Below, piece after piece: positions 9,618 to 19,453 of a stretch of 64,000 nt of DNA (position 1 is its first letter; every line of letters starts with the position of its first letter). A model generated the notes under the pieces. The model did not search any database and was not told the DNA's origin. It was given only the letters and a program-made list of their open reading frames with translations. A program made the position numbers and the translations under genes. Origin of the DNA: Erythrobasidium yunnanense (taxonomy: Eukaryota; Basidiomycota; Cystobasidiomycetes; Erythrobasidiales; Erythrobasidiaceae); contig BCJC01000005.1 of assembly GCA_001600175.1 (NCBI GenBank), positions 1,716,471 through 1,780,470 of the forward strand. The letters are read 5' to 3'.

Positions 9618-10185
9618 CTAACGCGAGCCATCTGAAGAGTAGCCTGCAGAGTGGCGACGTCGATGCGATCTTGGTCTCTGCTGCTCTGGATTGTAGTAGG
9701 ATGCATTCGCGCCTTGTCCCGGTACCTGCAGTCCTGGATTGTGAGGAGAGCCAACAGGTTGGCCTGGGTAGCCATACACAGGACCGGGATATACAACTGG
9801 TATACCAGGCGGACCGAAGTAGCTACCCTGTTGCTGCATCTGCATCGAGTGGGAAGGACTTGGCGTAGAGGCAGCTGAGGAAGGAGGGCTCAGTAGATCG
9901 CATAGCTCGCCGTTCGCGTATGCCCATTGGCCATCCTTCAACTTGTACACCTTCTTGCCTCCTCGTTTCTGACACCTGCATACAGATCATGGGTGAGCTT
10001 CCTACATCGTCTTTGACGGTGCTAACTCACTCCAATTTCTTCTTGTGCTCGTTAATATATTTCTCTCGTCTCTTGCATCTTTCCTCTTCCTCTTTCCTGT
10101 CTTTTCGTTCACTCATATGCTTACCTCCCAAGCGTCCAGCGACTGCTCCGATACCTGCGCCAACGATATACGGTACGAAAGCCAT
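9618..10185 (-). CDS. Small glycine-segment protein B (unknown; paralog of the gene at 8636-9289)
   Basis: Two exons (10185-10031 and 9975-9618, 55-nt intron, phases agree) give 170 residues. Residues 1-20 are hydrophobic and glycine-spaced (PYIVGAGIGAVAGRLGG). A basic/acidic linker follows (RKDRKEEEERCKRREKY), then VYKLKDGQWAYANGE, matching the Tyr/Trp motif of gene A, then a Pro/Gly/Tyr/Gln-rich region and an Arg/Ser/His-rich end. It is a tandem duplicate of gene A that has diverged strongly outside the motif. Function unknown. Confidence 0.7.
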
Positions 10186-10412
10186 GGATGATTATCCTTG
10201 CTAATGAGTGAAGAGTACGGAGCAGACCTGCTAAGAGCCTGCTTGGCTTGGCTTTTGAGGTGAGGTGACCTTTTGTGCATTCGTAGTCAAAAGCTGCTTG
10301 GACAAAGGAGGCTCGAAAGGCATCCTGAAGGGTGATAAAGTTTACGTCCCGAACCTTGGTGGCTCTTACACCCCTTCTGTATGTCATCATACTGTTCGTC
10401 ACGCGACGCATC

Positions 10413-12049
10413 CTAGAAGATGAATGCCGCATTCTCGTAGAGATCCAGCATCGGATTCGACCTGTCGCGCAGAGTCGTATGTTCAGGCTCTCCGTATCTC
10501 TCCAAGAACTGTCTGTGCGAAAGGACCCTAAGCGGTTTCCTGTTTCCCCAACCCATATTACCGTTGTCCTGGCTTGATGCGTCTTCTCCAGACATGACTT
10601 TGTCGTACATATCTCGCAGCAGTCGGAAGTCCGTCGGGAAGAATATGTCGAACCAGCCTTGCGATACTAGGTACGTGGAACACGTTACGGATTGACCTTC
10701 ATATCGTGTTTGTACGACAGGCGCCATTCTTCCAGGAATCGTATCGGGTAAGTAGTCGAAGTCTGACATAAGAATTTTATGAGAAGGGAACTTCCGCCGG
10801 AGGTGATACAAGAGAGCAAGCGATTGTGTGGGCAGGAAGTCTGGCGGAGATAGATTGGGGGCGAAGGGAAGGGACGAGTACAGCTGCCGAAGAGCAGGAA
10901 ACTTGGAGAGAAGCCAAGGGTATGAGCTGTGAGCTGAAGGTAAGTCCCTTCGCACTTCTCGTCGGATCTTGAGGAACTTCTTGATGAGCGGATCTGTGAC
11001 TGGTTCATAAACTTCGCTGAAATCACCTCTTTCGTCCACTTCGATGAGACATTGCAGAGGTTTGTCGTCATCCATTGTATATCTGACGACATCGTGCGGA
11101 AGGTTGTCGAGGACCTCGAAAGCGAGGAAAAAGCACGGGTCGGAGACTACTTCTTTCCAGTCGAATACGCTTTGGCGATTTATCTTGACTCTCTTAGAGT
11201 GACCAGCTTTCGCTGCTCGTGCCGTCTGCAAATCGGCCAGTTGACCCGAAATCTCGATAATGTTGTAGCGAGTCCGCTCGTAGACTTCTGGTTCGGCGAC
11301 TCTTAGGAAGTCAAGTATACCTGCCATCAAAGAACCGTTTCCTGCACCAATCTCGTAGATGACGAGATCGTTATAGGGATAAAGCGATAGCTTGTATTCG
11401 GTTGCCAGGTGATGAGCAACCGCTTGAGCGTAGAATGGCTGGAGACCTTGTTAGCGCTCACGTAACGCAGTCTTCAATGCAAACACACCTTGAACAGCTC
11501 CGTCGGTGTATGCCAAACCTGCCTTCCCAGACCCGAGGTCTGCGCATCTCCATCTTCGATTGCACCATATGTCTCGGCGACTGCTCTGTCCCACTCGCTC
11601 ATGCTGCGTATCTTTGCGAAATCAAAGCCATGTCTGGATCTCAAGCCCGATCCAGTCCCGCTATCTGGAAGGACGGCAGTATCGGGGTCGAAGATAACAG
11701 CTTGCTTGGGAAAGTAGCCGTAGTTCGGATTGTACAGCGAGTCGTCTATAAAGTCGCGAGCCAAAAGCCGCACTTTCTTTGGAGGTTCAGAGTGCTTTCG
11801 GAGATCTCGAGCAGTTACCAAGGGATAATTCGCGCGCGCAGCATGATCAGTTGGCGCAGGATCAAATGGGTTTGCATTGAAATTGTAGCGGAGCTCGTCT
11901 CTCGTTCTTGCTCGTCCGGCGCTGGCTCCACCGCGATTGCTGCCAGGTGCATACAGATTGGCGGAGGTGTTGAGGCATCTGACCTGTAATGACTCGTGTA
12001 CGTTTCTTACTATGCGAAGTGAGTTCTTGCGCGCAACAGTCGCAAACAT
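10413..12049 (-). CDS. NDUFAF7/MidA-family SAM-dependent methyltransferase (complex I assembly)
   Basis: Two long exons joined by a 50-nt intron near 11440-11490, about 525 residues. The N-terminus is basic and Arg/Ser-rich, like a mitochondrial presequence. The family body begins near YPLVTARDL and carries FIDDSLYNPNYGYF. It continues after the intron with PFYAQAVAHHLATEY and the SAM-binding loop YEIGAGNGSLMAGIL, then VLDNLPHDVV and YLVSQGWFDIFFPTDF. NDUFAF7 dimethylates an arginine of the complex I subunit NDUFS2 in the mitochondrial matrix, and this family member is expected to do the same. The start at 12049 is the first ATG giving a presequence; an upstream in-frame start would overlap the RRP4 promoter. 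Confidence 0.88.
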
Positions 12050-12158
12050 TCGCCTGAAAGTGGTACGAAAGAAACAGCAGCCGATGGATCTTTGCTCTTT
12101 CCCAACACGACATCTCACATTCGCCATGTTCCGAGTTCTCCATCCTAAACCTGACACT
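12050..12158. promoter_or_regulatory. Short shared divergent promoter, NDUFAF7-like / RRP4
   Basis: Only about 110 bases separate the two start codons on opposite strands (about 75 if RRP4 starts at 12126). Any core promoter elements must be shared or overlapping. No clear TATA box is visible. Confidence 0.5.
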
Positions 12159-13333
12159 ATGCCTGCCTACCTCGCCCAAGCTGGCGAAAACCGCGTTGCT
12201 GCTATGGAAATCGACGAGAATGATGACCTTGGATTTGCCAATGGAACCCGCACAAAGACTGCTATCGCTGGTGAAGCTATCGCAAGCTCAACGGAGTACA
12301 TGCGGTACGCGTTACTATATCCCAGAGCTGGTCGGTGTGCTGAATGAGCTTGCAGGGGTCACGGAACTTACGCCGAGGAGGAAGCTGTCGTCGCTTCAGT
12401 CGCCGGTAACATTGAACGAGTCAACAAGCTCGTGTCTGTACGCGCGTTGCGGTCAAAGTGAGCCCGTATACACCTTTGCGGATGGTTCATATGCTTATAA
12501 GACTCCCTAGATATCGTCCAGAAGTCGGAGATCTCGTCATAGGCCGGATAGCAGAGGTAAGACTTAGCAGAACTATCATCCATCGGTAGCTCATCTCATT
12601 GTTCCAGGTCGGCCCTCGGCGCTGGAGAGTCGAAGCAAATGGTCGACTCGATGCAGTCCTTATGCTTTCCAGCATCAACTTGCCCGGAGGTGTCCAAAGG
12701 CGCAAATTGGAGTCGGATGAATTGCAAATGCGTACATTTTTCCAAGAAGGCGACCTCCTAGTTGCAGAAGTGCAGATGCTGATGTCTGAAGGGACAATGT
12801 CGCTGCACACTCGTTCGCTCAAATATGGCAAGGTAAGCAAGAGTATAGTACTCAGAGGCTGCAAAGACTGACTGCATACATAGCTTCGAAATGGCGTGCT
12901 GGTCATAGTACCGCCCACCCTGATTCTCCGGCTCAAATCGCACTTCCACTCGCTATCTTGCGGAGCTGACCTGATCCTCGGCATGAACGGCTACGTTTGG
13001 ATTCAAACGCCCTCTTTAACAAACGGGCTGGCCCACCAAGAGCAAAGAATGGATGAGGATGGGCGAGGAGAAGCGACAGCATCGATGGCGATCTACTCCT
13101 CCAAGAACGACGAGATCTCCAGCGAAACGCGGTCAACAATCGACAGAGTCGCTGCTTGCATCAAGATCCTGGCAGCGAACGATGTCCATATCTCGGATAC
13201 GAACGTCAGCGAAGCCTATCAAGCGAGCTTGCACATGCGAAGTGACGAAGGCGAAGAAGTCGACACTCATCACTTATTTCTACCCGACATGCAGTCTGCG
13301 ATAGTAGCCGCTGTTGCCGCGAGTCAGACATAG
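12159..13333 (+). CDS. RRP4: Exosome complex component RRP4
   Basis: Five exons with introns near 12305-12355, 12459-12511, 12557-12606 and 12832-12884. The joined frame reads YMRGHGTYAEE, a variable loop, then a PEVGDLVIGRIAEV S1-type segment, then VGPRRWRVEANGRLDAVLMLS, and an RNA-binding KH-like part (RNGVLVIVPPTLI, CGADLILGMNGYVWI). These are hallmark RRP4 segments. The protein is one of the cap subunits of the RNA exosome, guiding RNA into the core for 3'-5' processing and decay in nucleus and cytoplasm. The C-terminal 100 residues are acidic and variable, as in other fungi. An alternative in-frame start at 12126 would add 11 residues. Confidence 0.92.
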
Positions 13334-13518
13334 AACTCGGAAGCGATACAGAGTCTGAAGCGGTATCAAGTAGTAGTTGCATGCGAAACTGCAAGATTAG
13401 ACTAGCGGATGAGCTATGATACAGTATGCTAAATGAAGGACCGCTAGGACCTATGCTACTGATTACGGAGAGAATAGCTGCCTTCAGAGACGAATAATAT
13501 GCTATAGACAGATGGAAC

Positions 13519-15057
13519 TCAATCTGGGGGAATAAGACGGCGGAGAGTGGTATGATTACCGCTGGGGTATCGAATGAAGAGGTATATTTGCGGAAATTGA
13601 AGGCTCAATTCGAGCCAGCAGCTCTGTTTCCAAGAGCGAGAGCGAGGGGAGGCATATCTAGGGAAAGCAGGGGCAGACGTCAACAAGAGCTTCATACATC
13701 ACACAAACGAAAGTTGGCAAGACTCACAGACGCTCAAACCCTGACTATGAAAGTGGCGCGAGAGGTCGGTCGCGATGCTGGTGGTACCGGGGAATTGGTT
13801 CGAAGGTACAGCTGCGAAAGGATGCGAGGTTGTCGTGGTCAAAGTAGGTGATCCAGGAAGTCTGCCATTGACATACAAAGTCAGCCTATGTCCGCTTCGG
13901 TGACAACGTCACTCGACCTACGCTTCGAACAAAGTGAACTTCATCCGATACCGGCCTGCTTGTCGTATGCTGGTATCCCAGAACGCGAAGAATATGCCGG
14001 TCTCTCCGTCGATATCTACAGCTTCTATCCCGCTATACACCCTGGTACCGCACAGCATAGCGAGCGGGCTTCTGCCTCGATCTCTTGGCGAGTGATTCGT
14101 CTCTTCTGTGACAAAGTCTACCAGATCGTCACCGACGTCTTCAGCCACGAGCGAACAGCTGCAGACCAAATAAGGCAGCGTTTGAAGTCTGGTGGTATCG
14201 AAAGCCTCAGCAAGGTGCCGAGAGCGTGGGTCAAGAACCTTGACCACATACACTTCACTATGCGAGACCGGAGCGCCTTGACGATCCCGCACAATCAACT
14301 GCAGTATCGGTGTAGGGACGATCGGGAGGCGATTGAGAACAGTTAGATTGAGGCCAACTGCTGCCGCCGAGCCAGGATGCTGTCTGATGACAAGCTCGTA
14401 GACGAACCTGAGTGCCAAGTCAATTCATCAGTACCCGTACAAACTCTTTTTGTCCGATCCGGCAGAAGCTCACTCTGGACCATCTTCTGCGCTTCTAAGC
14501 GTATTTGGATTCTCTGTGACGTTGACCAACCCTCCCATAGCACTCCTCCTTCGACTGCTACCGGAGGAAGACGAAGACGGCCTCGAAGAGGAGCCACGCG
14601 GGGAGTTTTGACCAAGTCGTCTGCTTGGACCAGACGTGCTTGAGCGTGGGCTCATCTGCTCAGATGCTGCCATATGCGAAGAGGCAGGATGATCACGCGG
14701 GCCTCTCCCAACGTTATTTGGATCGGACGACCGTTCCGCAGCTGTCTGACTTGTATATTTCCTTGCGGGTGCTGACGCAGGCCGTGCCGGATCTCCATAT
14801 GGGTTGTAGCGTGCATATTCTCCAGGAGAAGAGGGTCCCGTACGCTGCCTTGGAGGTATGACTGATTCTGAAACCGCTTCAGATGAGACACCTGCTCGAA
14901 GCTGGGCTGCGGTGCGCGCTACCCGCGAGCGGACAGGTGGCTTCCGCACATCTTCTGTAGATGGAATAGGAGCTGTCGAGGTATGCTCCTGATTTCTGGC
15001 TGTCTGCCCTGCGCTGAAATTTGGTTCTTCTAAGGGATCCATCTTGGAAAATGCCAT
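13519..15057 (-). CDS. Velvet-domain transcriptional regulator
   Basis: The first exon encodes about 195 low-complexity residues rich in Ser, Pro and Arg. An intron at about 14404-14471 joins it in frame to the velvet domain: FVYELVIRQHPGSAAAVG, RLPIVPTPILQLIV, then YRMKFTLFEA. Across a further intron come the HPF..FPGTT..LSRHFHSQG segments typical of the velvet C-terminal half. Velvet proteins bind DNA as homo- or heterodimers and coordinate development, spore formation and secondary metabolism with light. The long N-terminal extension is unusual next to VosA/VelB-type proteins. The last exon and the stop are less certain. Confidence 0.82.
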
Positions 15058-15425
15058 GTTCACATCAGACCTCGAGGACGGGGTTGAGAGTGAATGATGT
15101 ACGATGAAGGATGGATGCTGTATCGTGGGTAGCGCTGGAAGACGAGGTGCCTGGTGCCAGTCTCAGCTGAAATATGAAACAGAGCTAAGAGACGCTAGCG
15201 GCGATTGCGACGTGCGAAGTTTCAGCACGATCAAAGCGAATAGCAGCGGTAAAATTACGTACAAAGAGGTACGGGCTGAGGTTGCCTAGCCGAGCAGCTC
15301 GGAAGCGTTTGTTGATTGAAGTCCTTCCGCGTGGATAGAGATATAGTTTTGAGTTTACGGTTTGAACGTCATCCCCTGTGGACCTGAGGGCATGGATGCT
15401 GAAAATATTGTGGTAATTGCCTGTT

Positions 15426-17156
15426 TCAGACGATTGTGCCTGGAAACGTCCGAGTATGGGCGTGCATAAACAACTGAGATGTTTTAGATTCCGAATGGAT
15501 CCAGGATGTGTTGTTGATTGTCGACGTACACAGTCGGTATTCTTTGCGGTGATCCGGCTTTCTTCCTCGAATTGAACTCTGAGGATCTTCCTGGAAAATG
15601 ACAAGTTGTGAAGCAACTGTCAGTTTGTACGGGAAGGCAATACAACATCCGACGCAAGTATACAGACTTACGCTGGGGGCCAAGGGTAATATTGCGTTGG
15701 CGAAATCCGCCAACAATTCCGAAGAAGATCTTCCCTCCGTTTTCGCTGTTACAGCCAGGTATTGCTCTACAAGCTGGAGTGATTGGTGGAAAATGGTAGT
15801 AAGAGCGACTTCTGTGGCTCAAGACTTCCGGGAAGAAGACAATCCAGCAGCAGGTCGTTTCTTGAAAGTGAAAGTACAGCCCGGCTGTTGGCCAGCGACG
15901 TCTTCTCTGGGCACCCGGTGACTTGAGCGAGCGTACTTGAGCTCTCCCACATGCAATACAGGGGCCGTTTCGGCGTGTTCCTGGATTAATACCTCTCCGA
16001 ATTAGAGTTTGACGTCGATAATTGCGGGCTCGCGTGGGATTCCCGATCGTACCGCAATTTCCTGAGACAACTCAAATCCTACGTCGCCGCGGTGTCCAAG
16101 CAATCATCAAGAACATCACTCAGAGCCTTGGGGAAAGTATGAAGGTATTGCGACTGACAACTTCCGGTTCTTTGGATGTTTTCGTAGGCTACCCGGTCTG
16201 CATGATGCAAGCGACGTCAGCTTGTTCTCGAGACGTCACGTCGAGCTCCTCATCTCAGGCTGACTATACGACCTACTCTCAGGGTCTTCTTCGTTCCCTG
16301 ACTGACCTTACACGCCTGTTCTCGGATCTTTCCTGCAATCTTCCAGGGAATGAGCTTTTGTCTCCGTACGTGTATGTATGATATCTAGACGCGCTGGGAT
16401 GATTGCCGACTATCCATATATCACCGCTCTGCATGTCATGCTTCAACCAAATCTTCCTGATCTGCAAACGACCAACTCCGCTTACCTCCTTCGCCAGAAA
16501 ACACGGTGTTCTAAAACAGACTTCCTTGATCTTGGCTGCAGACTCCTTGCTAATAGCCTGCCTCAATGCTGTATCGAAAGCGCGAACCTTGTCCAGCTTT
16601 CCAGGCGGAGGTACAGCTCAGAATCTGAACATCCCAGAAGGAACGGAAGATGGTTGAGCGTAACTCCCAAGAGCTTCTGCCTCGATTTACTCCGAGACGC
16701 TGGTCGGAGCACAGTCTCTCCTGAACGCATGGAGCCTCTTGAGGACCTCGCGGATGACGAAGACCCCTCGACTACCTCACTACGTAGCCCCGGAATCTAG
16801 ACTGTATCAATCTGTTTACATGGGTACAACAAGGCTCATGCGTCAGGGAAGGGGCGTTACTACCTCGACGAGAGAGAACCCTATCTCATTTCGATACACG
16901 AAGCAACGGCAAGCAAGGACTTTGCTCTTAGGAGGTCCTGAAACTGTACTGGTAATCGCGTGGACCTGTGCGACAACTTCTGACAGCCTCCCGCCGCCAT
17001 CAGGAGGTTTGTGCGACTGTTTGAAGCAGCGGAAATACTGCTAAGACCCCGCCCGACTCGGACCAGGCGGGAGTACCTTCGCAGGCTCGTTCGCACGCCT
17101 TCTCAATGGACCTTGTGGTGCAGGCCGTGAGGCCGGTCATCGATGTAGCAAAGCAT
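15426..17156 (-). CDS. Intron-rich predicted gene of unknown function
   Basis: Many short exon-like segments follow one another on the minus strand, each ending in a good GT donor with a branch site and AG about 45-75 nt later. Pieces include a Tyr/Phe/Cys-rich segment (QYFRCFKQSHKPPDGGG), a helix-like piece (KVRAFDTALRQAISKESAAK), a Trp-containing piece (SGDIWIVGNHPSASRY), and Ser/Pro/Arg-rich linkers. A 58-nt intron near 15.95-16.1 kb and a final intron at about 15481-15536 look convincing. I could not join everything in one frame with certainty and recognise no family. Start and end are tentative. Confidence 0.4.
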
Positions 17157-17322
17157 CGCGAACAGGCTTGCCAGAGCTGTTAGCGTAGCCCGAATAGATG
17201 ATTTCTAGCATTGAGATGGGATGAACAGCATGCGTTCCTACTACGATACAGTATACTACAGCTAATATACAACTGCCATCGTGTCCTACCAATTCTGCTA
17301 ATGAGCCCATATCCCGGTGCGA

Positions 17323-18425
17323 TCATACCAGAGTAGGCTTCGCAATGGTCCACAAAGCTGCGCCAGCTGTTGTTTCGCATCAGTAACGCATCGGCAACGA
17401 AAGTAATGGTACAGCAATGCAGGACACTCACCAGTCATACCAGCAGAAGCGATGAACATTGGGCGCACTCCCGCTGAAAGCATTTTCTGTCAGCAAGCTC
17501 GGGGCAGACAAGTGCGAGAGGGGCTCACCTGTACTCTTCCAAATGAGTCCTGTACTCGCGCCAGCAAGCATACTGCCGTAGATGTCGTGTCGCCCACGGT
17601 ACTTATCGACGCTCGAGTTGAAGCCGTTATATATCAGAGCTGGAGAAAGAAGTCAGCATGTACGGCCTGCGTACTATAGAAGCGACTCACCAAGGACACC
17701 TGCGTTATTCCCGACAAAAGTACCTCGTCTCGTAATGCTATTGAGAACTGCATTCAAGCGTACTCTGAAAGGCGGCGTTCTAGGTTTCGCATTCGCTGGC
17801 GCCGCAGTAGAAGCAGAAGACGAAGCTGCAGCTGTTTGATTCGCATTTACGGCAGCTGGTGAAGAGGAAGAAGGAAGAGGTTTGGCTGTTGCAGCTGCTA
17901 CTGTCGAGGCTGCTTTTTCCGCTGTGTTGAGGGCGGCTGAGGCTGCTGAAGAGGCTGCTGCACTCGCTTGCTGAACGACAGAGTTGAGAGGATTGCTTGA
18001 AGCCATAGGTATCCGCCGCGATTTTGCAAGACCTTCTCGAAGTCCCCAGAGACCGCCAGCTCCAAGGCCTGCTCGCAGACACCTCAATCAGCATCATACT
18101 CCATGATTATTGAAGGCGTAAGCTGCGCACCAGCTAGGTAAGTGGTGCCGGTACCGTAGCATAATTCGTCAGACCATCCGCGACTAGGCAGGACGGTCTG
18201 CCCTCCTTCCAGGCCACTAAGTTTCGAATCATCCAGTAGTAGATAGTCAAGATCGCCGTTGTTCAAGCCAGCCAGAGGATGCAGCGATGCTGCTCCTGCA
18301 AGAAGTTGGGAGGAAGTCGGAGCTGCAAACTCGCTGGGACCATGCCCGCTGCTTCTGTCGTTGTTGCCTGAGAAGCGTGCATCTCGTAGAAGCTCTGAGC
18401 TCGTGCTGGCCGTATCGCTCGACAT
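17323..18425 (-). CDS. TIM23: Mitochondrial inner-membrane translocase subunit Tim23
   Basis: Several exons. The N-terminal 110 residues are polar and Ser/Leu/Asp-rich, as in the intermembrane-space receptor domain of Tim23. An intron after TTYLAG leads to GLGAGGLWGLREGL, the first Tim17/22/23 membrane helix with its Gly motif. A long Ala/Ser-rich insert then precedes RRGTFVGNNAGVLALIYNG, YRGRHDIYGSMLAGASTGL and the final helix AGAALWTIAKPTLV. Tim23 forms the presequence channel of the inner membrane. The Ala/Ser-rich insert of about 65 residues between helices 1 and 2 is longer than usual. The gene is head-to-head with ZIM17. Confidence 0.9.
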
Positions 18426-18633
18426 CGTTGATTTAAGGATTTTGGTGCTTTCGCAAGCCCATGACAACTCCAAAATTTTGATAGGCCTTTCGACTTCAAG
18501 ATAACTGATGTCCTTTTATCTTGGGCAAAAGCGTTCATCTAATAAGGTCTACATACATCTTGTTGACGGCACCCTATCTTCCTTGAGCTTCTATATCAAC
18601 CTCACACCTCGATAACCCGGCTACCGGTCAAAG
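18426..18633. promoter_or_regulatory. Divergent promoter, TIM23 / ZIM17
   Basis: 208 bases separate the start codons of two mitochondrial protein-import genes on opposite strands, suggesting shared regulation. No specific operator is recognised. Confidence 0.5.
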
Positions 18634-19361
18634 ATGAAGTCTGTCGCTCGTCTAAGCTCGACAGCATGGAGAGCTTCAACACATTCTAGTTTAGCTGCAT
18701 CACGGATGCTGCAGGCTGCCCCGAAGCGCTCTGTGCAACTCCGTAGAACAGCCAAATCCTGTTCGCGATTCGCTTCTTCAACTTCCCTACCACCCAGTTC
18801 TTCTCCTCCGTCATCATCATCATCATCCTCCTCCTCCTCCTCTTCGCAATCACCAACTTCTAGCCAGTCGAGCCAGCAAGAAGTCAGCGAAGACCGGTTC
18901 TCGGCAGCTGCATCAGAGGAGCTGCTTCATACGCCTGCAACCTCTAGGCAGCCTTTAGGGAAGGTGGAGAGGCGCTTGAGTATTACCTTCACGTGTACTG
19001 TGCCGGATTGTGGGCATCGATCAACGCATGAATTCTCAAGACATGCATACGAGAAGGGCATTGTGCTGGTTCAGTGTCCAGGCTGCGAGTCGCGGCATCT
19101 TATAGGTGAGCATACATCCATCGTGCTTTATATATCATCCTGACTGAAGCATACATTTGTGCTCTAGCCGATCATCTGGGATGGTTTGATAGCGATGATC
19201 TGACACAAGGTGGGAAGTACAAGAACATCGAAGATTTGATGGCAGCGAAAGGCGAGACAGTAGCCAGAGCAACGGTTCAGCCAGACGGGACAATCGAGGT
19301 CGATACGCCCGCAGAAGGCGAACTTGAGGAACAGCCTGCAACGGGGGAGACGAAAGCATGA
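18634..19361 (+). CDS. ZIM17: Zim17/Tim15 (DNL-type zinc finger) mitochondrial chaperone
   Basis: Two exons (18634-19105 and 19168-19361, phases agree), 221 residues. The N-terminus is Arg/Ser-rich without acidic residues (a presequence), followed by a long poly-Ser linker (about residues 50-70) encoded by CCT/TCC/TCA runs. The DNL zinc-binding domain follows: FTCTVPDCGHRS, HAYEKGIVLVQCPGC, HLI, ADHLGWF. The two CxxC-like pairs bind zinc. Zim17 keeps the matrix Hsp70 (Ssc1) soluble and so supports Tim23-dependent import, which fits its neighbour TIM23. Confidence 0.92.
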
Positions 19362-19453
19362 ACGATATCGAAAGCTACAGGATTAGCACAACATCATTCG
19401 TCCTGCAGAAGTGTCATACTCCGATAGCTATTTCCTCCTGTGTATTTCGCTAT

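Noticed and set aside
15598-15921. A 107-codon plus-strand frame, and a thought that minus-strand pieces here were a GTP-binding protein or a respiratory subunit
   Set aside because: The resemblance covered only a few residues and disappeared once better introns were chosen.
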